Source of the DNA: Hyperoplus lanceolatus
Lineage: Eukaryota; Chordata; Actinopteri; Uranoscopiformes; Ammodytidae
NCBI GenBank assembly: GCA_026929865.2
Contig: CM049417.1
Span: 16,073,001 to 16,137,000, forward strand
Direction of reading: 5' to 3'
Length of the DNA: 64,000 bases
Shown: in pieces, positions 53,884-64,000 of the stretch
How the letters are laid out: each line of letters opens with the position of its first letter
Numbering within the stretch: the first letter of the stretch is position 1
The notes under the pieces: model-generated
Database searches by the model: none
The model's input: only the letters and a program-made list of their open reading frames with translations
Told to the model about the DNA's origin: nothing
Position numbers and translations under genes: made by a program

Positions 53884-54290
53884 CAATTAGGCAAGGCAAG
53901 GCAAGGCAAGTTTATTTATATAGCACAATTCAGACACAAGGCCACTCAATGTGCTTTACAGGGGCAAGATTAGAATACATAAAACACATTATAAAACATT
54001 TAAAAGCAAATAAAATGAAAACTCGATTTAAAAACATTTAAAAGCAAATAAAATTAAAATTGCAGGTTAAAATGGAAACAAAAAAGTCTTCAGACTCGAT
54101 TTAAAAGAACTGAGAGTTGCAGCAGACCTCAAGTTGTCTGGGAGTTTGTTCCAGATTTTTGGTGCATAATAACTAAAAGCTGCTTCTCCTTGTTTAGTCC
54201 TAACTCTAGGGACTGTAAGTAGACCTGTCCCAGACGACCTAAGGGCTCTGGACGGTTCATAACGTATCAGCATATCAGTAATGTATTAGC
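53884..54290 (-). mobile_element. 3' end of a non-LTR (LINE) retrotransposon
   Basis: The minus ORF 54067-54273 reads LTVPRVRTKQGEAAFSYYAP then KIWNKLPDNLRS and SFKSSLKTFLF, the usual C-terminal end of L2/CR1-like fish LINE reverse transcriptases. The 3' tail contains gtttatttatatagcacaat (as + strand) and ends in a ggcaa repeat. Strongly 5'-truncated. Confidence 0.75.
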
Positions 54291-54643
54291 ATCACAGCTT
54301 ACAGTCCTTATTGATAATAGCGATGATGAGAACTCTGGTGAATGCACTTCCAACCCGAATCTCTCTATGCAGCTGTTACCTGCAAATACAATACTTCCTG
54401 TTGATGTTGTTCATATTTTTTGTGTGATGGGTTGTTGATGACAACAAAACCAACAACATGATATTGACTTGACTTGATTGTTACTGTAGTACAATTGTTA
54501 GTGTATAGTCTTGGATGTAGTGTTGATTGAGTTGGATGATTATCGAGGATCATGTTCTGCTGATACAAGGTAGCCCTGGACTCTGTTCACTCTACGTGTT
54601 TCTTTATTCTATCCTCCTGTCTAACGAGGTTTTTTTTTAAAAG

Positions 54644-54677
54644 GGAAGGGAAGGGAAGGGAAGGGAAGGGAAGGGAA
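54644..54677. repeat. AAGGG pentanucleotide array
   Basis: About seven gggaa units followed directly by unique sequence. Confidence 0.95.
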
Positions 54678-55254
54678 GCTGCATTGACGACCGACTACGC
54701 CATGGCCACTAGATGCCGCTGTACGACGCGAGCATGTAAAATCAAAGAGTGGATGCGCTGCTGTGTGATCTTTTACTATGCATGGTACATAAAGGATAAC
54801 TGTCTAAACTCCCATGCTCAAAAACATTTCTGTGAGGAAATAACAGGAGATATTTAGTGCAGGAATCAATGCATTCACTCACTTTGCCTAACTGTAGGAA
54901 TGTGTAATTAGATTATGTCACTCCTAAATGTATAACAAGCTCAGGCCTACATAGTGTCTGTTTTTAAATTATTGGTGAATCGCTGATTAACAGTAGAATG
55001 TGAAATTCCTTGAAATTTGTATTCATTTTCAGTTTCAAAAAGTTCAGGCTGCCCATGCGCAAAGCAGAGAAAAAGGCCTACAAATAAATACAGATTTTTA
55101 TTTCTGTAGCCTATGTGTTTCTTGTTTGTTCGTTTCCATATTTGACAGAACACAGCCGTTGGAATTATTATTTTAAATATTATAGATGGTCGAGGGATTT
55201 TATTTTTTTGCTGAAAATTATTAAATATTTTTCGACCGAGGCAGTATCCTCCGT

Positions 55255-55374
55255 CGGACTACTTCCGGGGCGCACAGAAAATAAACAGCTTCTTCTACTA
55301 CAGAGACACTGCACGCTCCTTAGATATCTGCGATGGTATAAGGGACAGTTCTCACTTGGAATTATTTTCTGAAG
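55255..55374 (+). other. pop7: pop7 noncoding first exon and promoter area
   Basis: A consensus donor gaag|gtacgtgag ends the exon at 55374, and its upstream side has an ETS-like acttccgg (about 55260) as often seen at TATA-less housekeeping promoters. No ORF continues into exon 2, so the exon is untranslated. The transcription start is a guess. Confidence 0.5.
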
Positions 55375-56426
55375 GTACGTGAGCTAATTTAATGGACGAA
55401 CTACTCATGGAATGTACCTTTCACAGTAAATGACAGGGTGTGCTGCCTACCACCACAGGCTAATGTTGCGTTAGCTCGTTAGCTATGACAGGGATAATGT
55501 GACTCACGCACTAACCAACCTGTGTGTCCCTACAGCTTGTTTAATACAGACAAGCCTATAGTATATAGTTGAGGTGAGACTTGTCTTTTCTGTTTTAACG
55601 CTGCAGTAATAGTCTAATTTTAGTGGTAGGTTGACAAATCCTGCTTATGCCCATAATAACAAAGCTATATGGTGTAGATATGCCATTCATTTTCATTTGT
55701 TCCTATGCTGTGAGATACACGTTTTTCATTTGTTGCCCTATTTTAGTGACGGCCCCTATAGTGTATGGCTACAATGACTAATGTAAATCAGTATTAGTGA
55801 ATCTGTTGATTGTTTATTGATTAATCAGTCCATAAGAATGTGAGTTTAAGTGAAACATCCCCATCACAATTCAATCCAACCATCAGTCCAAAAGGGAATA
55901 ATTTTCATTATACAAAGAGGCACTACATTATGACTTAAAACATTCAATCATTCATTAATGCAGTTGTCAATTTTCTATTGAACACCTGACTTACTGCAGG
56001 ATCAGGGATGTACAGCTGAAAGTACTGGTCAATTGATAGCAAATTAATTAACAACTACCCAGTAGTTATATAATACCCTATATATTAAAAACATGTTTTA
56101 TGTGTTAAATTGACTCACATAATGTCTGAAGTTTTTTGGTTCTGTTGTTTTTCTGTCTTTTATGGGTTATTAGACTGAATATCTTGGGTTTAGGACTGTT
56201 GGTTGGATGCTGAAAGTATCAGCCTGCGTTTTAGGAAATACCTTTATTTACATTGTATATAATATATATTTTTTTAATAATTAAAAAAACAATATCAGTA
56301 GTAACAGATTAAGAGATTATGAAAATGATTGTCAGTTGCGGCCATGATAGGACAGATACTGTAATTGTTGAAGGTGTCATTTATCATGACGACATCTCAC
56401 TCTGTCTGCAAACTTTGTTTTCTCAG
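55375..56426 (+). other. pop7 5'-UTR intron
   Basis: Runs from gtacgtgag to a pyrimidine-rich tttgttttctcag. Sequence is AT-rich without recognised repeats or ORFs. Confidence 0.5.
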
Positions 56427-56476
56427 CTTCCTCGTTTGGCCCCAGCTGCTAAGAACACATATCTCCACTCAGAAAC

Positions 56477-56932
56477 ATGACGGAGCAACGCAACCCAGGT
56501 ATGTCCTCTGTCCCTGCTAGCGCCCCCCTGCACGCTGACTCTGCCTCTCCCGCTGTAGAGATGGACCCGGGGGAGTACACCCTTAGGAAGCGCCTGCCCC
56601 GCAAACTCCCAAAGAGACGCAACGATGTCTACGTCAACATGAAGACGGACTTCCGGGCTCAGCTGGCACGCTGTCAGAAGCTGCTGGAAGGTGGGGCTCA
56701 CAGGGAGATCTGTGTGCATGGCCTGGGCCTGGCCATCAACAGAGCCATTAACATAGCCCTCCAGCTGCAGGCCGGCAGCCAGGGGGTGCTGCAGCTGGCC
56801 GCCAACACCTCCACCGTGGAGCTGGTGGACGACCTGGAGCCAGAAGATCCTGATGAAGCCGGGGAACCCATGACGCGCACACGCAACAACTCGGCCATTC
56901 ATATTAAGGTTTTCTACCCAGACACTAAGTGA
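56477..56932 (+). CDS. pop7: Ribonuclease P/MRP protein subunit p20 (Rpp20)
   Basis: A subunit of nuclear RNase P and RNase MRP; with Rpp25 it forms an Alba-type heterodimer that binds the RNA, supporting tRNA 5' processing and rRNA maturation in nucleus and nucleolus. The intact 151-residue ORF is near the vertebrate size (about 140). The N terminus is variable; the conserved part starts at YTLRKRLPRKLPKRRNDVYV, then KTDFRAQLARCQKLL, the Alba core ICVHGLGLAINRAINIALQL, VELVDDLEP and the end NNSAIHIKVFYPDTK. The start ATG follows a 5'-UTR piece of the exon whose acceptor is at 56426 (tttctcag). A single coding exon is usual for pop7. Its neighbour epo on the right is conserved synteny with human 7q22. 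Confidence 0.97.
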   Translation: MTEQRNPGMSSVPASAPLHADSASPAVEMDPGEYTLRKRLPRKLPKRRNDVYVNMKTDFRAQLARCQKLLEGGAHREICVHGLGLAINRAINIALQLQAGSQGVLQLAANTSTVELVDDLEPEDPDEAGEPMTRTRNNSAIHIKVFYPDTK

Positions 56933-58082
56933 ACAAAGGCGTGTGTTGGTCAGAAGTTCTCTATTCGTCTTCAAGTACGCATTTTGTTTCCTCAAAGACT
57001 GGTAGATGGATATCATATTGTTATCTGGTGGGACTGTGTGTGTGGAGACGACTGGTCACAGCAGCAGAGGACTGCAGAACATTAAAGACAGCAAAGTGTT
57101 TTGGATGTGTGTTTGTCAGTTTACTGTGTTTGAAAACTCCAAGTGGGACAACCTTAGTTGACTTAATATAATCTGCTAGTTTGTCATGTGTTTTGTCAAT
57201 TACAAATAGTCGCTGGTTGTTTATTCTTTCTTTTTTTTCACTTTGCATGTCTCTTGACGCAGCAGTGTTGTTTTCCATGTTAAACCTATGTGATTTAATA
57301 GTTTTTCAAAAGTCAGTGCAAGTGTAACAGATCTTGTTCTGCGTTGTCTAGTGAGTGAGGCACACACTGGAGTCGAGTTGAGTTGGTTTATTTCTTTTTA
57401 GGAGACAAAAAACACGGGCGTCACACACACTCCACAGAATCTCTCTCCACTCAGCTCCGAGCATCAGTGCTCACTTAACAAGCTTCATAAATTCTTTAAG
57501 TTATATGAATACATGTGGAAGAAATTAATTAAATAAAAACACAGTATATAAAATATATACACCAATACAGTAATACGTTTTTTTTCACAGTGCATCAATT
57601 GACGTTTTCTTCTCACACTCATCAACTCATTTTACGTTTTACACAATAAGAAAAGTCAAAAACACATAACAGGCATACCTTATTTGGGAGACAAAAAACA
57701 CGGGCGTCACACACACTCCACAGAATCTCTCTCCACTCTACAAAATAAAGGAAGCAAATGCTTGAATACACATTAAATCACACAGCTGCATTCAAAAAGT
57801 CAACACAGACAAGCAGCGATCTTTTTTCCCTGCTAAAACTCTCGCGGCCGGGAAACCCCGTAGTAACTGCCGCTAGCTTAAAGCTAGTTCATAAAACATT
57901 AAAACACATATAAAAGTCCGTTTTTCAACAGTTTAACCAGCTTAAAGTTATCTGTACAGCGTGAATTTCTCCCGCGTGCCTAAAAGCACGTCATAAAGCA
58001 GTGTGAATTACATTATAATCATTTAGGAGCGACAAATAAAAAGTTTATAAAAAAATCATAGGGAGAGAGATATTAACATAAC
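56933..58082 (+). other. pop7 3' UTR and intergenic repeats
   Basis: Probable 3' UTR to about 57300. A 52-bp sequence (ggagacaaaaaacacgggcg onward) occurs at 57401-57452 and again at 57687-57738; the first copy is joined to agctccgagcatcagtgctc (57453), whose second copy is at 61109 on the other side of the TTAA element. No gene recognised. Confidence 0.5.
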
Positions 58083-59846
58083 TTAAAGGATGATTTCACC
58101 GGTGGAAATATGAATGTACCTATGTAGAGCAAAACCTATGTGTTATAAATGTGCAAAAATTTTGGAAATCGGTTCACCCTAGCCTGAGAAACGGCAAAAA
58201 GAGTGTTTTTATGGTCTCTCTGCCGGTCTCTGCCTCTAAAGTCAGAAATCCTCCGGCTACCACAATGCACTGCGCTAGCAGCACTCCAAGGCCCCGCCCA
58301 CATTTCCATAGTCTCGTCTCGTCTGACCCGGTCTGACCTCTGACTCCGATGAGAGTTTGTAAACACCAAACACACTACTTCCCATTACAGTTATTGGCGA
58401 TACCTCGACCAATACAGACTCTATGTAGATTCCACAATTAATATATATATTTTTTTAAATATGAATGTATTAGTTTCGGTTTCACTGTAAAACGGAGGGA
58501 AGGAAATGCGCACTACACTAGTCTAACTTTTCTTCAGTTTACAAGATAGTGAGCTGTTTTCAACAATGCCTGCGGCTAAAAAAAAACTAGCCTAGCCTTC
58601 AAAACAAACCGGAGGACTGAAACTAAATATTCTAGCCTGGGCGTGAAGAGGACAATCTGGACGGGACTGACGTATCTTCGTTGTGGACAGGTTGTGTGGA
58701 CCGGGCCTGCAAAATGCACTCGCGTACAGGTAAGACTTTCAACGTATTTGACTATATTTCTGTTCACACAGTATGCAATTATAGCTGCTGGGGGGGGGGG
58801 GGGGGCTTGCTAAACTCTTTCAGAAACAAACTAATTCAGCAACCATTTGGTGTGTTTGTAATGCAACTAAGAAAAAAAAAATCATCAGACTATCATTTTT
58901 AGTGAGTGCTCACAGCTAACGTTTCACTTGAAGCCTAACTGTTGTATTGTTTGGTGACATTTCAGAATCCGATGTCTACACCCTCAATATCAGCTGTGAT
59001 AGTGGGGTAAAAAGTTGATCAATGGCTGTCTCCCCTTCAACTGCAACCAAGGCAGCTGCAGTGACGCTTCTGAGAGGAAATATGTCAAATTCAGGAGCAT
59101 CCCAGCTCTGCTAATATGTCCTCACACCTCAACCTGTGCCTTATCAGCCACTCATTTAAGGCTAAATTGTAAATATTTTGTGTTTATAGCTCATATTTTG
59201 TATCTTATATTTATCATGTTCGTATATTGGACAGTTTATTTTTAAGAATTGTTTCATTGTGTGTTACCTGGTTTATTTAACATTGAGCATGATGCCACAA
59301 TATTTTCCTTTGTAAACAATAAAACATCTTATGTTGTTACCTTACCTTGGACTCCTGTCTACACCCATGTTCACCAGTACAGACTTGTTGGCTGAACTGA
59401 TTTTGATGCACAGATTACTGTATGTATTGTTTTTAAAATACAATCTATGAGGTAAATGTTATAAATTCACAAGGATGCAAGGTAGGTTCATCATACTGAA
59501 GCACAGGAAAAACAGATACACAGAAAAATAACTAAGCCATCAGTTTTACTACCAAAGCTAGCCAGAATATATTTCAATTGAGTACTTCAGGTCACATTTC
59601 TATATTGATGGCATACAAAATATTTGCTTATTTATTAAATACAGTAGCTCAGCATCTGAAGTCTGTCCTCAACCTTTTTCCCCAGTAGAAATTTGTATTT
59701 TTCTAATAGTACTCCAGTTGAACAGCACTCTGGTTAGTAGACAAACCACATCAACCAACTTGAGTTCAAAGTTTTAATCCAAACATATGAACAACTATTT
59801 ATAAAAATAAAATGTGTAGTGTGTTGGTTCAGGTCATTCTGGTCAC

Positions 59847-59938
59847 AGCTGCTCTTGTTTCTTGATAGCCACGGTCCTGTTCATCACGTGCATGGTCAGG
59901 TGCTGGGTCTCTCTCTTTGCAGGATTCACGCCAGGAAA
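59847..59938 (-). CDS. Possible terminal exon of an unknown minus-strand transcript
   Basis: After attcatgcag an open frame FPGVNPAKRETQHLTMHVMN continues RTVAIKKQEQL and stops at TGA 59847. An ATTAAA signal follows about 75 bp downstream. A strong donor (gtaagtttt) at about 60416 could be its upstream partner. I do not recognise the peptide; it might be noncoding. It lies inside the TTAA element. Confidence 0.25.
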
Positions 59939-60937
59939 CTGCATGAATCAGCGATATTGTCTATAAAACATTGAGCAAAACATTAGTAAGGCCAGCTAAT
60001 TTTAGTCTGCAGTAGCTTACATGAAAAAGAACTGCAAGGTTACGTCACGTTAGCTTTGCTGCCCATGTTACCAACCACAGGAAAACGTAGTGCCAATAAG
60101 ACATTTTAGAACAGGATTCAAAACTGCAATAAGACCACTTGTGCCGTGTTTACGCCCGGGTCACATCCTACGTCTGTGCAGTGTATCTAGCTCGCAGTTC
60201 CCCCCCCCCCCCCCCCCCCACACAGGCAGTGTCTCACTGCTGCAGCGCTGCTTTTACCAGCCTGTTGCTACATGAGTTTTTCTTTGATCATTCACATTAA
60301 TAAAGTGCTGTGTAGCTGCTCTAATCGGCTAACACAAGCGCCAGGGGGAAAAAAGAAAGGCAGACGCAAATGCAAGAAGTGTGGCGGTGATGAATGAGTA
60401 AGAATAAAAACTTACTGTGTTGTGGTCGACGTCCGTCCGTCTCTCCCCGCGGCCTGTGGCTGGCGCCTACAGTTCACCGTCTCAATACTGAAATATGTCT
60501 CCGGGGTCCCTCTTTCCATATGCGGAGTAAAGCTACAGTGAAGTTTCTAACAGTGAACACCGCAAATCCACCAGGCACAGCGGCAGGGCTCCTCTTCAGC
60601 ATGGAGTAGCTGCTAGTGTAGCTGGCTTCTCCTCTTCCTCCTTACGACTATCACCTCTCTTCCTCGCTGTAATCCGGTTTATACAGGTTGACACGAATGT
60701 CCGTTCACTAGAGTAAACATAAATCCCGTTCAGGCGTTACAAATGGAAAATATCCTTCTGCCATGGTCGGAGTTTTTCAGGAGTCTGCTTCTTCGCTAAG
60801 CGGGGGAGAAACATGGCGGACGCTGTGTTTACATCTCGTCCGTGAGCTCCCGCCTCCCTCATTCCTTATTGGTGGGCATAAAAATGTGCGGAACTAAAGG
60901 CCTGTAGTCTTCGGGCCCTCTGGCACGCAGACCACGG

Positions 60938-60974
60938 CTCCAATGGATGACGTATTTTGCGTCATCCATTGGAG
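60938..60974. repeat. Perfect 15-bp hairpin with CRE-like halves
   Basis: ctccaatggatgacg and cgtcatccattggag are exact inverses separated by tattttg. The inner ends form TGACG/CGTCA. It lies near the right end of the TTAA element. Confidence 0.85.
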
Positions 60975-61131
60975 TGTGTGGGGTGTGGAATATCAGGACA
61001 GCTGGGCCAAGGGAAGACTGAGTCAAGACAAACCTCTTTCCTTATATTATAATAGCCATTTTATAATGATAGAAAGCAGGTTCTGTATCGGTGAAGTAAT
61101 CCTTTAACAGCTCCGAGCATCAGTGCTCACT

Positions 61132-62989
61132 GAAGCTGGACACACAGGTGCAACGCCAAAATTACTCCCCAGGGAAACAAAAGGGTATGCTATGGAAAAT
61201 AACAATGTGGGACCTATTTACACATGGAAACTATTTTGGGGAGTTCACAATGGAAAAAGGGTGTGGATAATGACCAAAAATAAAATGAAAATAAAATAAA
61301 ATTTAGCTCGGCTACACAAGTGTGTATGGTTCCATGTATGTGCATATTATTACCTTATTATTATGAAATAGAAATATTGGAGTTTACATTTCAAGCAGGT
61401 GTTCTTTCGAATAATGTCCACTAGATGTCAATGGTCTATTGATTTACATTTTGTTTCAGCCTTATGAACTGCTCATGTTCAAGCAGTTTTGAAGAAGACA
61501 ATGCATTTGATTTCATGGCAAAAATCTTACTTGCTGCAATGTATCTTGTACCATCACCTTTGCATGAAGGGCATGTTATACTTGAATGAATGAGACTCAT
61601 TTAACCAGCAGGGTCTGTGGTAGCAGCTTGTATTCAGCATCAGAACAGCAGAAGCTTCTTTAACTCCACTGATGTGAACAAGACAAAGATAATGAATGAA
61701 ATGGGCAGACTTCCCCTTTGCTGTGTTTCCATCTATCCTTTCTTTATCCAAGAATAATATTTAGTATTTAAATAGCACATTATACAGTGATGGGACAAAA
61801 CAACACAAACACAACAGGAAAGAAAACATGTACAAACATCCTTAAAAAACATCTAGCACTTGCAAAACAAGATTTAAAAATACGGGAAAAAACAAGGAAG
61901 AGCACTTTACTAACGTCATATAGTTGAGCATCCATTTGATAGAAAACATCAAGTTCCCAGGACTAACTTGATTGCTGTTTGATGACGAACATTAGCAGGA
62001 TGGAAGAGACCGTGTTAGCGTCAGAATCCGGAAAACTATTTGCAATTACAGTCTCACAGGATGTTAAGGCAGTTTGGCCATCAGTGTGTAGCGACTGATG
62101 ACTGTTGGTCTGCCAACAACAAAAACACACTTCTCATGTAATCCTCCATCCTTAGTCATGCCATGTGAATCTAACAGCTAGACTAGTAAGATACATACAG
62201 TCTTAATTAAGAGGAAGATGGTATCATCTAATGATGTCAGCAAATTCCATTACAAATGTTTTCAGTGATGCACAAGAGGACATGGGAACTAAAGCCCAAC
62301 TAAAATCTTAAAGCTCTGACACTAAAAAAATACAAAGACTGGAGCTTAAACGTAGAAAATCTGTATAAATAGTAATTACACAATTTTAAAAAATATATTA
62401 AAATATATATTGAAAAACATCCAAGAAAAGAGAGCAATGTTTCTGTGAGGCATATTTGAAAAATGTTAAAAGGCTTGTGGGGTGAGGCCTCGTTCAGTTT
62501 TGCCTTTTTGCAGTGGAATTGGAATCCTCGCAGTCCACTAATACCCTGGTGCAATCGAGATTTTCTGGGAGTTTCACTCCACAATTCACTCTAAAGAGGT
62601 AAGTGTAGAGGCCAAACTCACTGGAAGCAGTCACAGATACACACTATGTGCAGATTTAAACTTGCGGTCTTAACTAACACAAAAAAGTGCAAGAGAGTGC
62701 CAGTAGAACAGCTATTGGAGCAGTGCTTCCCGTAGGCCTCATTTTGGTCAGTGGGTGCTTCACCATGTCCCATGTTTCACATTCTGAGGTGCAATCATCT
62801 CCTGCCCACCCAAAGCCTAGCTGGGACTGTCCTTTGCATCCAGCCTTCTCCCCTTATATGAGGATGGCTGTATCTTTCTTTGTCTGCTCACCGCTTCCAG
62901 CAGCCAGTATGAAGGGCAACAGTGTCAAATCCCTCTTCTTGCCTTTGGAAACACAAAGTAGCTTCGCCTAGAGAAGGGAGACCAGCTGA
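61132..62989 (-). other. epo 3' UTR and flank
   Basis: No ORF or repeat recognised. I looked for a hypoxia-response core (acgtg) as in the mammalian 3' enhancer and did not see one close to the exon. A clear AATAAA for the minus strand was not found. Confidence 0.4.
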
Positions 62990-63142
62990 TCAGCTGACAT
63001 CTTGCTGACAAGGCTGTGCATCCAGAAGAAGGAGGCGCACTTTGCCTCTCAGGAAGTTGACATGGACTTGAAGCAAATCTGTTGCTGAAGACACCGTCCA
63101 TGTTCCTTCAAGTGTCGTTGCACTTGTTGGAGGAATATATTC
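62990..63142 (-). CDS. epo: Erythropoietin, last coding exon
   Basis: Epo is the secreted four-helix cytokine that drives red-cell production through its receptor. This minus-strand exon has an acceptor ctctttcag, then 50 codons EYIPPTSATTLEGTWTVSSA, TDLLQVHVNFLRGKVRLLLL, DAQPCQQDVS and TGA. The VNFLRGKVRL core with a following Cys aligns with mammalian helix D (SNFLRGKLKL and the conserved C-terminal Cys), and the exon begins where exon 5 begins in human EPO. Upstream exons were not found up to 64000, so they lie beyond the window. Linkage to pop7, as in mammals, supports the call. The 5' extension of the ORF to 63295 is intron. Confidence 0.85.
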   Translation of the reverse strand, partial: EYIPPTSATTLEGTWTVSSATDLLQVHVNFLRGKVRLLLLDAQPCQQDVS

Positions 63143-64000
63143 CTGAAAGAGCACAAAGAAATAGTTTTGTTCTGATATTTCTCCTTCCAGACGTACAGTA
63201 CAAAATGCTACTTTTTCCCCTGTAGGAGTAAGCCAAGTCACAGACATTTGCATCTGATTGATCTTCCATGGCATTTCCTCTTCAGGCAGCCCCACAGCAG
63301 TGATCCTATCTCATCTTGAAGTGTAGTGAAAATACTATTTTTTTATTATACCTTAGTAGTATTGACAAGATAGTTTTTTGTTTTGTTTTCGCTACTCATT
63401 CAGCTTTAGTTAATCCAGCCACAAAGCCTCAGTTTGGACCTGAAATAGACCAAGGCTGTGCTGCCACAACTTAAGAACATCATTGTGCTGCAGCTTCAGT
63501 GCCCACGGTACTGTCACAAAATGCTTACGTTTTCTAGAGTATCCCATGACATCCCTCAGTGTTCTTTTACCAGACAAAACACCATTAATTCATTACAAGG
63601 AACTCAACTTGAGTTCAAGTATGGTCATTACATCTTCCAATATAAGATAAATACATCTGCTTTATTTACCCTGGCCAATTTTCTCTCAGATATAATGAAT
63701 TTATCTGGACAGGTCCTAAGTGTTTTCTTCATGACTACAATAAATGGAAGGATAGGGTAAGGATCTTAATGTGCCAGTATAGTATAGTATATTGATTTTC
63801 CTAATATTATTACAATTAGGTTAATTTAATACCATTAAAGGAGAAGCAAGTGATATTTTTTTGTTAATATACGTGTTTAATCACTCTATATTCATACAGC
63901 AATAACTTAAAATCCTAACAGAGCTCTCCCAGTTATTCAGCTTTCCAGGATTTGCCAGATACAATTTCGGGGTATCCCGCTAGTTTTTATTCAGTCAGGA
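63143..64000 (-). other. epo intron 4 (partial)
   Basis: Sequence upstream of the last epo exon, AT-rich, without a segment resembling epo helix C. The ORFs here do not look coding. Confidence 0.45.

Larger units (their letters stand above)
53000..55250. other. Intergenic region between GVIN-like gene and pop7
   Basis: Holds the 5' flank of the GVIN-like gene with an ISRE-like site at 53409-53421, duplicated blocks shared with 50.2-50.45 kb (53371-53460 and 53766-53870), the LINE fragment, and an AAGGG array at 54644-54677. No gene seen. Confidence 0.55.
58087..61103. mobile_element. Large TTAA-flanked inverted-repeat element
   Basis: Left end AGGATGATTTCACCGG follows TTAA (58083-58086); right end GGTGAAGTAATCCT precedes TTAA (61104-61107). 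Terminal sections (about 135 bp left, 120 bp right) match the short MITE at 1.9-2.5 kb. The 2.7-kb interior is not shared with that MITE. It holds MPAAKKK-like start at 58567, a GT donor at 58730, spliced-looking minus-strand sequence at 59847-60417, a GC-rich block at 60420-60900 and a perfect hairpin at 60938-60974. TTAA sites fit piggyBac or Kolobok elements, but no transposase was recognised. Confidence 0.6.

Noticed and set aside
56423..57016. 197-codon minus-strand ORF over pop7
   Set aside because: Antisense shadow of the pop7 coding sequence.
63143..63295. 5' part of the 101-codon ORF before the epo exon
   Set aside because: A good acceptor (ctctttcag) lies inside the ORF and the sequence before it is unlike epo; treated as intron.

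Overview
This window is vertebrate, almost certainly teleost fish, genomic DNA. The reasons are split exons with GT-AG borders, very dense CA/GT/CT microsatellites, fish-type tRNA-derived SINEs, Tc1, hAT and TTAA-flanked DNA elements, a DIRS-type retrotransposon, and four recognisable vertebrate genes or gene parts. The species cannot be named from sequence alone.

Layout. (1) Positions 1 to about 38,100 (+ strand): the 3' half of a neuroligin-2 gene (nlgn2; a or b paralogue not resolved). Five coding exons at 18752-18937, 23346-23611, 30581-30734, 31896-32262 and 32862-33699 encode the second half of the cholinesterase-like domain, the stalk, the transmembrane segment, the gephyrin-binding region and the C-terminal TTRV PDZ ligand. 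The first 18.7 kb is probably intron: microsatellites, MITEs, a SINE, a large palindrome and possible conserved regulatory blocks, with no convincing exon. The intron 23612-30580 holds a nearly complete 5.8-kb DIRS-like tyrosine-recombinase retrotransposon on the opposite strand (gag, RT/RNase H, recombinase, inverted terminal repeats, internal complementary region).

(2) About 38,200-53,000 (- strand): an interferon-inducible very large GTPase (VLIG/GVIN family) gene. It has a 1.55-kb-codon main exon and, upstream, a fibronectin-III exon and three small exons beginning at an ATG at 52978. Its introns are loaded with nested transposons (pogo-like, hAT, SINEs, a DIRS fragment, a foldback Tc1), and its 3' end is partly copied in tandem downstream.

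(3) 55.2-57.2 kb (+): pop7, the p20 subunit of RNase P/MRP, with a probable noncoding first exon. (4) 58,087-61,103: a 3-kb TTAA-flanked inverted-repeat element with an unexplained interior. (5) 62,990-63,142 (-): the last coding exon of erythropoietin (epo), recognised by its helix-D sequence. The pop7-epo neighbourhood matches the human 7q22 gene order.

The genes are not one pathway: a synaptic adhesion receptor, an immune GTPase, an RNA-processing subunit and a haematopoietic hormone share the window by linkage. The most interesting points are two extra introns in the large neuroligin exon, the exact circle-junction-like ICR of the DIRS element, the architecture and local duplications of the GTPase gene, and the TTAA element.
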